A stretch of DNA of 64,000 bases from Lutimaribacter pacificus. Lineage in GTDB: Bacteria > Pseudomonadota > Alphaproteobacteria > Rhodobacterales > Rhodobacteraceae. This document shows positions 1-7,256 of this stretch, piece by piece. Location of the stretch: contig NZ_FQZZ01000001.1 of NCBI RefSeq assembly GCF_900142185.1, forward strand, positions 62,001-126,000, given 5' to 3'. Made by a program: the position numbers and the translations under genes. Position 1 is the stretch's first letter; every line of letters starts with the position of its first letter. Under the pieces are notes generated by a model that saw nothing but the letters and a program-made list of their open reading frames with translations, was not told the DNA's origin and ran no database searches.

Positions 1-1
1 C

Positions 2-91
2 GAGGCCGGGTTTCCGGCGGAAAAGATCTACTACTACCGTCCCGGGATGCAGGGCTGGCGGATGCTCGGCCTTACCGTCACCGGCGAATGA
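2..91 (+). CDS. Rhodanese-like domain protein, C-terminal end (partial)
   Basis: Only the last 29 codons are inside the window, ending in TGA at 89-91. The visible tail (GFPAEKIYYYRPGMQGW, then a GL turn) resembles the end of a rhodanese domain, where a Y-x-GGM-x-x-W segment follows the active-site loop. Rhodaneses transfer sulfane sulfur. The active-site cysteine would lie upstream of the window, so activity cannot be judged. The next gene starts 10 bp later on the same strand, suggesting co-transcription. The family call rests on a short fragment and is moderate. Confidence 0.45.
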   Translation, partial: EAGFPAEKIYYYRPGMQGWRMLGLTVTGE

Positions 92-101
92 GGGCCATTG
101 G

Positions 102-917
102 ATGAGCGATCTGCCGGTGATCGGTGCGCAGTTGACGGTGCTGGACCTGGACCGGCACCGTGACTGGATCTTCGAAAAGGACCGGGATATCGAGCTGCCC
201 GAGTTCTGCATGGCCGACATCCTGCGAGATCCCGACCCTTTCATCGACATGGCCAGGGCAAAGCTGGCGGGGTGGAAGGGACGGCTGGGCATTCACGGGC
301 CGTTTTCGGGGTTCGAGCTGGATGTCAGGGATCGTGACATTCGCGCTGTGGTGCAGGCGCGGCTGGATACGGCGCTGGACGTTTGCGGAAAGCTGGACGC
401 GCGGCAGATGGTGATCCACTCGCCCTATGATCCGTGGGATGCGCATAACCTGGACAACAAGCCGCGTGATCGTGAAAAATCCGTCGCGGCCATTCTCGAT
501 ACGCTGGCGCCCGCGCTGACGCGGGCGGCCGACGTGGGCGTCGAAATGGTGCTGGAAAATATCCGCGATACCGACCCCGCCCTGCGCGGTGCGGTCGTCG
601 GGGCGGCGGACAGCCCCGCCCTGCGCCTGTCGGTCGATACCGGGCATGCCGAATGGGCGCATGTCAGCGCCGGTGCGCCGCCGGTCGAGCGGTTCATCCG
701 CGACGCGGCCGGGATGCTGGGCCATGTGCATCTGCAGGATGCCGACGGCTATGCCGACCGGCACTGGGTGCTGGGCGAGGGCAGCATAGATTTTCATAGT
801 GTCTTCAAGGCGCTGGGTGAGCTGGGCGCACAGCCGCATCTGATTGTCGAGATCAACGACTTCAGCCGCGTTCCCGACAGCGTCGCGCATCTGGAGCGGT
901 TGGGGCTGGGGCAGTAG
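102..917 (+). CDS. Sugar phosphate isomerase/epimerase-like TIM-barrel protein
   Basis: A 271-residue protein of the xylose-isomerase-like TIM-barrel superfamily (AP endonuclease 2 type). Visible landmarks are strand-end metal-ligand candidates: MVIHSPYD near residue 106, MVLENI near 150, SVDTGHAEW near 178, GHVHLQDADG near 206 and LIVEIND near 248. This E/D/H pattern matches divalent-metal isomerases and epimerases of the superfamily. The substrate cannot be read from sequence. It begins 10 bp after the rhodanese-like gene and probably shares its transcript. About 250 bp without a gene follow before cspA. Confidence 0.75.
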   Translation: MSDLPVIGAQLTVLDLDRHRDWIFEKDRDIELPEFCMADILRDPDPFIDMARAKLAGWKGRLGIHGPFSGFELDVRDRDIRAVVQARLDTALDVCGKLDARQMVIHSPYDPWDAHNLDNKPRDREKSVAAILDTLAPALTRAADVGVEMVLENIRDTDPALRGAVVGAADSPALRLSVDTGHAEWAHVSAGAPPVERFIRDAAGMLGHVHLQDADGYADRHWVLGEGSIDFHSVFKALGELGAQPHLIVEINDFSRVPDSVAHLERLGLGQ

Positions 918-1171
918 GCACCCTGCTGTTTCTGTGCATGGTCTTTTCGGCCGGACGGGTGCGACCGCCAAAGCCGCCGGGTGCAAAGTGCTGTTTCCCG
1001 CGCATCGCCGCGGTTGTGCTTGCCAATGACCCGCGGACCTGTCATTGAGCGCGTGCTTAGACCTTCTCTTCGACTTCTGTTTTCCTTCACCGGCGCGCAG
1101 TCTTTCGATCCAGACGCCTCTACGCCGGGCCGCTGCATGTTGCGAGCGGTAATCAGACAAGGAAAATACAG

Positions 1172-1378
1172 ATGGCCAATGGCACTGTGAAATGGTTCAA
1201 CGCCACCAAAGGCTTCGGCTTCATTCAGCCTGAATCGGGCGGCAAAGACGTGTTCGTTCACATCTCGGCTGTCGAGCGTTCGGGCCTGACCGGCCTGGCG
1301 GACGACCAGAAAGTGACGTTCGACGTGGAATCCGGCCGTGACGGCCGCGAAAGCGCGACGAACCTTCAGCTGGCGTAA
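1172..1378 (+). CDS. cspA: Cold-shock protein, CspA family
   Basis: A 68-residue single cold-shock domain, the normal family length. It carries the nucleic-acid binding motifs RNP1 (KGFGFI, residues 13-18) and RNP2 (VFVHIS, 27-32) plus the N-terminal GTVKWFN. Such proteins bind single-stranded RNA or DNA and act as RNA chaperones. AAGGAAA lies about 8 bases before the ATG. The preceding 254 bp contain no convincing gene and probably hold the promoter and a long 5' leader, as is common for csp genes. A strong terminator follows at 1402-1430. Which csp paralogue this is, and whether it is cold-induced, cannot be told. Confidence 0.93.
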   Translation: MANGTVKWFNATKGFGFIQPESGGKDVFVHISAVERSGLTGLADDQKVTFDVESGRDGRESATNLQLA

Positions 1379-1401
1379 ACCGCCCGCGATACGGAATTTG
1401 G

Positions 1402-1430
1402 CGCGGCCTCTGGAAGGGGGCCGCGTTTTT
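1402..1430 (+). terminator. Rho-independent terminator of cspA
   Basis: A 7-bp stem (CGCGGCC at 1402-1408, GGCCGCG at 1419-1425) with a 10-base loop is followed directly by five T. It lies 23 bp after the cspA stop and separates cspA from convergent uvrB. Confidence 0.85.
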
Positions 1431-1463
1431 CATTTCGGGGCGAAAAATACCTGAACGACAGGC

Positions 1464-3662
1464 TTACCGCCCCCGCCGCCGCTTGTTCCCGCCGCGCTGC
1501 CCGGCGCGGCCTGCGGTTGAGCGGCCGCTTGATTTCACCGCCTCTTCGCTGGCGCGTTCGACTGCCTGCTGGCGGGCCAGCGGGTCGTCGTGGATGGCAA
1601 GGTCGACTGCTTCCAGCCGTTTGATCTCGTCGCGCAGGCGGGCGGCCTCTTCGAATTCCAGGTTCTCGGCGGCCTTGCGCATGTCGTCGCGCAGCCCGTC
1701 CAGCACCGCCTGCATGTTCGAGCCCTGCAGCTTGTCGTCGATCCTTGCGGTGACGCGGTTCATGTCCACATCGCCCTTGTAGAGCCCGGCAAGGATGTCA
1801 TCGACATTCTTCCTGACGGTTTCCGGGGTGATCCCGTGTTCCTCGTTATAAGCGATCTGCTTGGCGCGGCGGCGGTCGGTTTCGGCAATCGCGCGTTCCA
1901 TCGAGCCGGTGATGCGATCGGCATACATGATGACACGGCCATCGGCGTTGCGCGCGGCCCGCCCGATCGTCTGGATCAGCGAGGTTTCCGAGCGCAGGAA
2001 CCCTTCCTTGTCGGCATCCAGAATGGCGACCAGCCCGCATTCGGGGATATCCAAGCCCTCGCGCAGCAGGTTGATGCCCACCAGCACGTCGAAGGCGCCG
2101 AGCCGCAGGTCGCGCAGGATTTCGATCCGTTCGATCGTGTCGATATCGGAATGCATGTAGCGCACGCGGATACCCTGTTCGTGCAGGTATTCGGTCAGAT
2201 CCTCGGCCATGCGTTTGGTCAGCGTGGTGCAAAGCGTGCGATAGCCGGCGGCGGAAACCTTGCGCACCTCGTCCAGCAGGTCGTCGACCTGCATGTCGAC
2301 GGGGCGGATTTCCACCTGCGGGTCCAGCAGGCCGGTGGGGCGGATCACCTGTTCGGTGAACACGCCGCCCGTCTGCTCCAGCTCCCACGCGCCGGGGGTG
2401 GCGCTGACGAAGATGGATTGCGGGCGCATGGCATCCCATTCCTCGAACTTCAGCGGGCGGTTGTCCATGCAGGAAGGCAGGCGGAACCCGTGTTCGGCCA
2501 GCGTGAACTTGCGCCGGTAGTCGCCGCGATACATGCCGCCGATCTGCGGCACGCTGACATGGCTTTCGTCTGCAAAGACGATGGCGTGATCGGGGATGAA
2601 TTCGAACAGCGTGGGCGGCGGTTCGCCCGGTGCGCGCCCGGTCAGATAGCGCGAATAGTTCTCGATCCCGTTGCAGACGCCGGTCGCCTCCAGCATCTCC
2701 AGATCGAAATTGGTGCGTTGCTCCAGCCGCTGCGCCTCGAGCAGCTTGCCCTCGCCCACAAGCTGATCCAGCCGCTGGCGCAGCTCTTTCTTTATATTGA
2801 TGATCGCCTGCTGCATCGTCGGCTTGGGCGTGACGTAATGCGAGTTGGCATAGACGCGCACGCGCTCCATCGTGGCGGCCTTTTCGCCGGTCAGCGGGTC
2901 GAACTCGGTGATGGATTCCAGCTCTTCGCCGAAGAACGACAGCTTCCATGCGCGATCTTCAAGGTGGGCAGGCCAGATTTCCAGGCTGTCGCCACGCACG
3001 CGGAACGAACCGCGCTGGAACGCCTGGTCGTTGCGACGGTATTGCTGCGCCACAAGGTCGGCCATCACCGCGCGCTGGTTGTACTCCTTGCCGACCTGCA
3101 GGTCCTGCGTCATCGCCCCATAGGTTTCGACCGAACCGATGCCGTAAATGCAGGACACCGAGGCGACGATGATCACGTCGTCGCGTTCCAGCAGCGCCCG
3201 CGTGGCCGAGTGGCGCATCCGGTCGATCTGTTCGTTGATCTGGGATTCCTTCTCGATATAGGTGTCGCTGCGCGCGACATAGGCCTCGGGCTGGTAATAG
3301 TCGTAATAGCTGACGAAATACTCGACCGCGTTTTCCGGGAAGAACCCCTTGAATTCGCCGTAAAGCTGGGCGGCGAGCGTCTTGTTCGGCGCAAGGATGA
3401 TGGCGGGGCGCTGGGTTTCCTCGATCACCTTGGCCATCGTAAAGGTCTTGCCGGTGCCGGTCGCGCCCAGCAGCACCTGGTCGCGTTCGCCGGTGTCGAT
3501 GCCGCCGGCCAGTTCGACGATGGCGGTGGGCTGATCGCCTGCAGGTTCGAACCCGCTATGCATGACGAACCGCTTGCCGCCTTCCAGCTTTTCGCGGGAT
3601 TTCACCTCGGGGGCGGGGGAATGCAGGATCGGCTCCGACGCGTCGGAATGTGCATAGGGCAT
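1464..3662 (-). CDS. uvrB: Excinuclease ABC subunit B
   Basis: UvrB is the damage-verifying helicase-like subunit of UvrABC nucleotide excision repair. The 732-residue protein has Walker A GATGTGKT (66-73), the beta-hairpin region [10 protein letters not shown] that clamps DNA, a DEAD-like DESH box, and the C-terminal UvrC-binding UVR motif ([11 protein letters not shown]). The tail is very basic (NKRRRGR). The start at 3662 was chosen because the protein then begins MPYAHS with GGAG at the right distance, and alignable sequence starts soon after; the frame stays open upstream to 3842 but that extension is not family-like. It converges with cspA. Confidence 0.96.
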   Translation of the reverse strand: MPYAHSDASEPILHSPAPEVKSREKLEGGKRFVMHSGFEPAGDQPTAIVELAGGIDTGERDQVLLGATGTGKTFTMAKVIEETQRPAIILAPNKTLAAQLYGEFKGFFPENAVEYFVSYYDYYQPEAYVARSDTYIEKESQINEQIDRMRHSATRALLERDDVIIVASVSCIYGIGSVETYGAMTQDLQVGKEYNQRAVMADLVAQQYRRNDQAFQRGSFRVRGDSLEIWPAHLEDRAWKLSFFGEELESITEFDPLTGEKAATMERVRVYANSHYVTPKPTMQQAIINIKKELRQRLDQLVGEGKLLEAQRLEQRTNFDLEMLEATGVCNGIENYSRYLTGRAPGEPPPTLFEFIPDHAIVFADESHVSVPQIGGMYRGDYRRKFTLAEHGFRLPSCMDNRPLKFEEWDAMRPQSIFVSATPGAWELEQTGGVFTEQVIRPTGLLDPQVEIRPVDMQVDDLLDEVRKVSAAGYRTLCTTLTKRMAEDLTEYLHEQGIRVRYMHSDIDTIERIEILRDLRLGAFDVLVGINLLREGLDIPECGLVAILDADKEGFLRSETSLIQTIGRAARNADGRVIMYADRITGSMERAIAETDRRRAKQIAYNEEHGITPETVRKNVDDILAGLYKGDVDMNRVTARIDDKLQGSNMQAVLDGLRDDMRKAAENLEFEEAARLRDEIKRLEAVDLAIHDDPLARQQAVERASEEAVKSSGRSTAGRAGQRGGNKRRRGR

Positions 3663-4065
3663 GAGAATCTCCGGCAGGGCAGATACAGATTTGATCTGTT
3701 TTTGTTCCAGTTCAACCCCGGTGCAGCCGATATGGCCCGGCCCTGCGGAAAAATGGGGCGGGACGTGGTTTGTCATGCCCCGACAGGCGCTTATTCGCGT
3801 GCGGTTCATGCGGCATCGCGTAAACACAAGTCTGAAAAACATCTATTTCTTGCGTGAGTTCGAATTGGGTTGCTAATCTTTGACTTGCAAGCAGTGTGCC
3901 TGGTTGCGCCATCGGCTGCACCACCCACCCCTCGCTCCCCGTGGCCGGGGCGTAGTCACGCAACTGTTTGCACCTTGCCCACCTCGCCGCGCCGGGTTGC
4001 GTTCGCCCTTGCCCCGTTCCGTGATTTGGCCGATAACGGCCGCATAACCTGGCAAGAGGAATCCA
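3663..4065. other. Divergent intergenic region, uvrB / NDUFS4-like gene
   Basis: This 403-bp region is between divergent genes. The part around 3825-3895 is markedly AT-richer than its surroundings and is the likely promoter zone for both directions. A near-match to the alphaproteobacterial LexA box (GTTC-N7-GTTG, 3858-3872, one mismatch from GTTC-N7-GTTC) lies about 200 bp before uvrB. AGAGGA at 4055-4060 is the ribosome site of the downstream gene. I see no RNA gene or credible small protein here. Confidence 0.5.
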
Positions 4066-4377
4066 ATGCGCGCACGTATCTACAAACCCGCCCGCAATGC
4101 GATGCAGTCCGGCAGCGCGAAAAGCAAGCACTGGGTTCTGGAATATGCGCCCGCCTCGCGGCGCGAGGTCGATCCGCTGATGGGCTGGACCTCGTCCTCG
4201 GACACGCAGACGCAGGTCAGGCTGCGCTTTGCCACCAAGGAGGCGGCGCTGGAATACGCCGAGGCGCACGGTATCAACGCCATCGTGGTCGAACCCAAAC
4301 CGCGCAAGCCCAATATCCGCCCCGGCGGCTATGGCGAGAATTTCGCGACCAACCGGCGCGGGGCGTGGACCCACTGA
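4066..4377 (+). CDS. NDUFS4-like complex I accessory protein (ETC complex I subunit family)
   Basis: A 103-residue protein of the ETC complex I subunit conserved-region family, which corresponds to mitochondrial NDUFS4 and is kept in alphaproteobacterial complex I. Family features are the N-terminal [13 protein letters not shown], the WVLEY strand, the [15 protein letters not shown] core, and the C-terminal [16 protein letters not shown] tail. The product is expected to sit on the peripheral arm of NADH dehydrogenase at the inner membrane. It stands alone, with a good ribosome site (AGAGGA, five bases before the ATG). A MidA/NDUFAF7-like complex I assembly candidate is encoded elsewhere in the window at 51315-52376. 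Confidence 0.88.
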   Translation: MRARIYKPARNAMQSGSAKSKHWVLEYAPASRREVDPLMGWTSSSDTQTQVRLRFATKEAALEYAEAHGINAIVVEPKPRKPNIRPGGYGENFATNRRGAWTH

Positions 4378-4395
4378 TAACCGCCGGACGCCCGG

Positions 4396-4590
4396 TCAGC
4401 GCGGGGCAATCGCCCCGCCGCATCCCGGGCACCTGACGCCTGCCGCGCGTGGCAGGTGCGTTCCGCATTCCGTGCAGAGCCGGACCTGCCTGTCCGATCG
4501 GTCGATCTGCGACCGGCAGGCCGGGCAGCGCCGGCGTGCCGCGCGGGGCAGAGGTGTGCGGCAGACCGGGCAGCGGGACCGCCCGGTCAT
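4396..4590 (-). CDS. Small duplicated zinc-ribbon protein, translationally coupled
   Basis: A 64-residue protein built almost entirely of four CxxC knuckles: C7/C10, C22/C25, C39/C42 and C54/C57. The two halves are an internal duplication (CPVCRTPLPRAARRRCPAC against CTECGTHLPRAAGVRCPGC), each half able to bind one zinc. Its ATG overlaps the stop of the upstream Rnk-like gene as ATGA, so translation is probably coupled. No known function is recognised. The context suggests a partner of the neighbouring transcription-factor-like proteins, but that is inference. Despite its size, the knuckle spacing and coupling make it a credible gene. Confidence 0.68.
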   Translation of the reverse strand: MTGRSRCPVCRTPLPRAARRRCPACRSQIDRSDRQVRLCTECGTHLPRAAGVRCPGCGGAIAPR

Positions 4591-5009
4591 GGCAGGACCC
4601 CGGCGGTTTCCCCGATCCCCAGAAGCAGCAGGCTGCGCGAGGCGCCGTCGCGCGTCTGCCAGCGCACCTGTGCGCCGACGGGCAGGCCGATCATTGCCAC
4701 GCCGATCGGGGTCATGACCGATATGGCGCCCGATGCGATATCCGCCTGGGCGGGCGGGACGAGGGTAAGCACGCGGGTTTCGCCGGTTTCCTCGTCAAGG
4801 CAGGTCGCCGGGACGCCCAGGGTCACGACATCGGCGGGCATCTTCCGGGGCGGGGCGATACGCGCCCGCGCAAGCCGCGACAGCAGGCGGTCTGACAGGT
4901 CGGGGCTTCGGCGGGCGAACCCGGTTGCGAGATCTTCAAGGGTGGCGAGTTGCGCCTCGGCGATAACCGGACGCGCGGCGCGGGTGCGCCGGGGGTAGGG
5001 ATGGGCCAT
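4587..5009 (-). CDS. Rnk-like / GreA-GreB C-terminal domain protein
   Basis: A 140-residue protein whose second half matches the GreA/GreB C-terminal (Rnk-type) domain: a strand VVTLGVPATCLDEETGETRVLTLVP, then ADIASGAISVMTPIGVAMIGLPVG. Rnk (regulator of nucleoside diphosphate kinase) proteins resemble Gre factors and bind RNA polymerase, but lack the coiled-coil acidic tip that stimulates transcript cleavage. The N-terminal 60 residues are helical and arginine-rich. GGAGG lies six bases before the ATG. It follows a diverged relative at 5082-5573 and is coupled by ATGA overlap to the zinc-ribbon gene, forming a three-gene unit. Confidence 0.8.
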   Translation of the reverse strand: MAHPYPRRTRAARPVIAEAQLATLEDLATGFARRSPDLSDRLLSRLARARIAPPRKMPADVVTLGVPATCLDEETGETRVLTLVPPAQADIASGAISVMTPIGVAMIGLPVGAQVRWQTRDGASRSLLLLGIGETAGVLP

Positions 5010-5081
5010 CTGGGCCTCCGTTTATTGAAATGAAAGAAATCCCTGCGCAGGAACGTACGAGGGAGGGAAAGACCGACCCGG

Positions 5082-5573
5082 CTATGATGCCGGGGTGGTG
5101 GCCAGAACCTCGATCCGGTCGGCCGGGGCGCCAGGCAGCCCGCGCAGGCTGACGACCTGCCCCTCGGCCATGCCGATCAGCGCCGCGCCCAGCCATGACC
5201 CCGCGGAAACCGGGTGCGGCCGTTCCGGGGGCGTCCAGTGATAGAGATGCAGCCGGCAGGGCGCGTGCCGGTCGAGCCGGCACAGAACCTCGCTGTCGCC
5301 CGCAACGAAGGGGACGGGCGCGCGGCGGGTATCGGCGATCGCCGCGTCGGTCAGCTTGGCCCTGAGATAGGCGGCCAGCAGCGGCCGCGGCGCGCTGCCG
5401 CCGGGGGCACATCGCCGCCGGTGATCCTGCAACTGCCAGAAATCGAAGCCGCTGAGAACCGCGCGGATCGGGCGCAGGGCCTCGATCCGCGTGTCGATGC
5501 GGCCCTGCAGGTCCTTCTGCGCGTACTGGAATTCGATTGCCAGATGGCAATACCTGTCAACGTCGGATTGCAT
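5082..5573 (-). CDS. Diverged Rnk/GreA-C-like protein
   Basis: A 163-residue protein starting MQSDVDRY with AGAGGG before the ATG at 5573; the frame runs open to 5603 but the upstream start lacks a ribosome site. The C-terminal region (PHPVSAGSWLGAALIGMAEGQVVSL) aligns by eye with the PxSxxTPIGxALxGLxxG core of Rnk/GreA C-terminal domains, so it looks like a degenerate paralogue of the next gene 72 bp downstream. The middle part (DFWQLQDHRRRCAP) is unfamiliar. It is probably the first gene of the three-gene minus-strand unit. The function is unknown, and the family link is an inference from a short motif. Confidence 0.6.
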   Translation of the reverse strand: MQSDVDRYCHLAIEFQYAQKDLQGRIDTRIEALRPIRAVLSGFDFWQLQDHRRRCAPGGSAPRPLLAAYLRAKLTDAAIADTRRAPVPFVAGDSEVLCRLDRHAPCRLHLYHWTPPERPHPVSAGSWLGAALIGMAEGQVVSLRGLPGAPADRIEVLATTPAS

Positions 5574-5885
5574 GTCAAATCCCTCTGGCCATGCACATGG
5601 CACGGCCCTGATGATGATGCTTTCGGTGTGAGGGAACCCCGGACGGATATTACCGGCACATGGCCTGAACCGCCCGGGGCAGCGGGCGGTTCAGAAGCGA
5701 ACCGGAAAACAGGACGAACCTGCTCTTATGGACATGCGTCATCATCATTGCGCACCAAGGCTAGCACCCCCCGGGGCAAAGTCAATCTTGGTAAAGGGGC
5801 CGGCCGGGCGGTTGGCGGACCGGCGCCCCCTAACCCGGATTCCCGCTTGCGTTTGGGGGCTTGGCTGCGCAAATAAGGCACCAGC
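5574..5885. other. Intergenic region with a perfect 10-bp inverted repeat
   Basis: This 312-bp region lies between the Rnk-like unit and tRNA-Arg. It holds a perfect inverted repeat, TGAACCGCCC (5666-5675) and GGGCGGTTCA (5684-5693), with an 8-base loop and no T-run on either side. The repeat lies about 95 bp upstream of the Rnk-like start, so it may be a leader structure, an attenuator or an operator. No credible gene is seen. Confidence 0.5.
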
Positions 5886-5962
5886 GGTCCCATAGCTCAA
5901 CTGGATAGAGCAGCTGACTTCTAATCAGCAGGTTCGGGGTTCGAGTCCTCGTGGGATCGCCA
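5886..5962 (+). tRNA. tRNA-Arg (anticodon TCT), CCA encoded
   Basis: A 77-nt cloverleaf including an encoded 3' CCA. The acceptor stem GGTCCCA pairs with TGGGATC (one G-U), the D-arm is AGCTCAACTGGATAGAGC, and the anticodon stem GCTGA/TCAGC encloses CTTCTAA with anticodon TCT at 5920-5922. The T-arm is CGGGGTTCGAGTCCTCG. It reads AGA/AGG codons, which are rare in this GC-rich genome. It probably shares the bidirectional terminator at 6002-6030 with the liv operon. Confidence 0.96.
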
Positions 5963-6001
5963 TTTCCCGGACCGGGGCCGCCACAATCCGGGGGTGGCAT
6001 G

Positions 6002-6030
6002 AAAAAAGGGGCGCCGGGGCGCCCCTTTTC
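6002..6030. terminator. Bidirectional terminator between tRNA-Arg and livK
   Basis: A near-perfect hairpin: AAAAGGGGCGCC and its complement GGCGCCCCTTTT flank a two-base loop, giving a T-run on both strands. It lies 39 bp after the tRNA and about 20 bp after the livK stop on the other strand. Confidence 0.88.
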
Positions 6031-6050
6031 CATGTGATGCCGATATGCCC

Positions 6051-7211
6051 TTACTGGCGGGCCAGAAGCTTCCACTTGCCGCCTTCGACGATCGAGATCG
6101 TGATCTCGTTCGCGCCCTGGTGATCGCCCGGGCCATAGGTCAGTTGCGTGTCGAGCAGGTCGGAATAGTAATCGACCGATTCCATACCCTGCTGGAAGCT
6201 TTCATGGGTCAGGTCCGGCCCGGCGGCCTCCAGCGCCTTCACCAGCGTTTCGGCGGCGTTATAGCCCAGCATGGCAAAGCCACCGGCGGGCTGGCCGTAT
6301 TCCTCTTCGTAGGCCTTGATGAAGGCGGCGGGCACCGGATCGGTGGCACGCGCGGCCAGGTCCACCCAGCCGGCCGCGGCGTAAAGCCCGTCGGTCACGC
6401 CGTTCGGCACGGCGGCCACCGGCTCAAGGAAACCGGCCGAGGTGTTGAGGAACTTGGCCTCGGTCCAGCCAAGCTGCTTGGCGGTGCCGACGACGGTGAT
6501 GCCCGCCCGCACACCCAGCGCCAGGGCGATGATCTCGCAGTTTTCGCTGCGCAGCTTTTGCACGGCGCCGACGAAATCCTGCTCATCCGGCTTGTGGGTG
6601 GTCTCGGACACGAAGGTGGTGCCCAGGTCGCCGGTGCTTTCCTTGGCGGCGGCCGAGATTTCGATGCCGAAATCGGTGGGCAGGTACATCGCGCAGACAT
6701 TGGTGTGGCCGAACTGTTCGTTCAGGTACTTGATGCCGGCGATGGTCTGGTCGTAGTAGCTGGCAAAGCCGGTATACTTGTTGTCGATCGGCTCCGACAG
6801 CATCTCGCGCGCGGCCGACAGCGGGTTGAGGTTCGGGATGCCCTTGGGATCGAGGATTTTGAAACCGGCCAGGTTGTGCGGCGTGCCGAGGCTCAGCATC
6901 ATCGCAAAGACCTTGTCGCGGTTCACCAGCTTGTTATAGCCCTGCGCCGCCTTGGGCAGTTGGTAGGCATGGTCCTCGACGACAAAGCGGATCTGGCGAC
7001 CATGCACGCCGCCAGCCTCGTTCACTTCCTTGATCTTGAGGTTGGCGCCGTTGACCGCGGGCACACCCACGGCGGCGAAGATGCCGGACAGGTCGTTGAC
7101 CGACCCGATCACGATCTCGCTGTCGGTGACACCCTGGGTTTGGGCAAAGGCCGCCTGGGTCATCCCCAGCGCGAGCGCACCGCCCAGCACGGATTTCATG
7201 AGGGTTTTCAT
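6051..7211 (-). CDS. livK: Branched-chain-type ABC transporter substrate-binding protein
   Basis: A 386-residue periplasmic binding protein of the Leu/Ile/Val (LivJ/LivK-like, type I fold) family. A Sec signal peptide (MKTLMKSVLGGALALGMTQAAFA) precedes the mature start QTQGVTDSEIVIGSVNDLSG, the family's usual opening. Family members bind branched-chain amino acids, amides, aromatic acids or other carboxylates, so the ligand is not fixed by sequence. It is the last gene of the operon livH-M-G-F-ligase-livK, 45 bp after the ligase, and ends at a strong terminator. The acyl-CoA ligase in the operon suggests an organic-acid ligand rather than an amino acid. Confidence 0.9.
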   Translation of the reverse strand: MKTLMKSVLGGALALGMTQAAFAQTQGVTDSEIVIGSVNDLSGIFAAVGVPAVNGANLKIKEVNEAGGVHGRQIRFVVEDHAYQLPKAAQGYNKLVNRDKVFAMMLSLGTPHNLAGFKILDPKGIPNLNPLSAAREMLSEPIDNKYTGFASYYDQTIAGIKYLNEQFGHTNVCAMYLPTDFGIEISAAAKESTGDLGTTFVSETTHKPDEQDFVGAVQKLRSENCEIIALALGVRAGITVVGTAKQLGWTEAKFLNTSAGFLEPVAAVPNGVTDGLYAAAGWVDLAARATDPVPAAFIKAYEEEYGQPAGGFAMLGYNAAETLVKALEAAGPDLTHESFQQGMESVDYYSDLLDTQLTYGPGDHQGANEITISIVEGGKWKLLARQ

Positions 7212-7256
7212 CTTGGTCTTTCCTCCCTAGGTCTCGCCCCGTGTTGCGGGGCCTGG

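Noticed and set aside
1590-3857. A long plus-strand open frame (755 codons) opposite uvrB
   Set aside because: It is antisense to a clear uvrB, has no family-like sequence, and long shadow frames are common at this GC content.
3882-3990. A possible second tRNA or small RNA in the uvrB upstream gap
   Set aside because: I tried both strands; no cloverleaf or consistent acceptor and T-arm could be formed.
3870-4436. A 188-codon plus-strand frame overlapping the NDUFS4-like gene in another frame
   Set aside because: The NDUFS4-like frame is clearly the real one, with a good ribosome site and family sequence.
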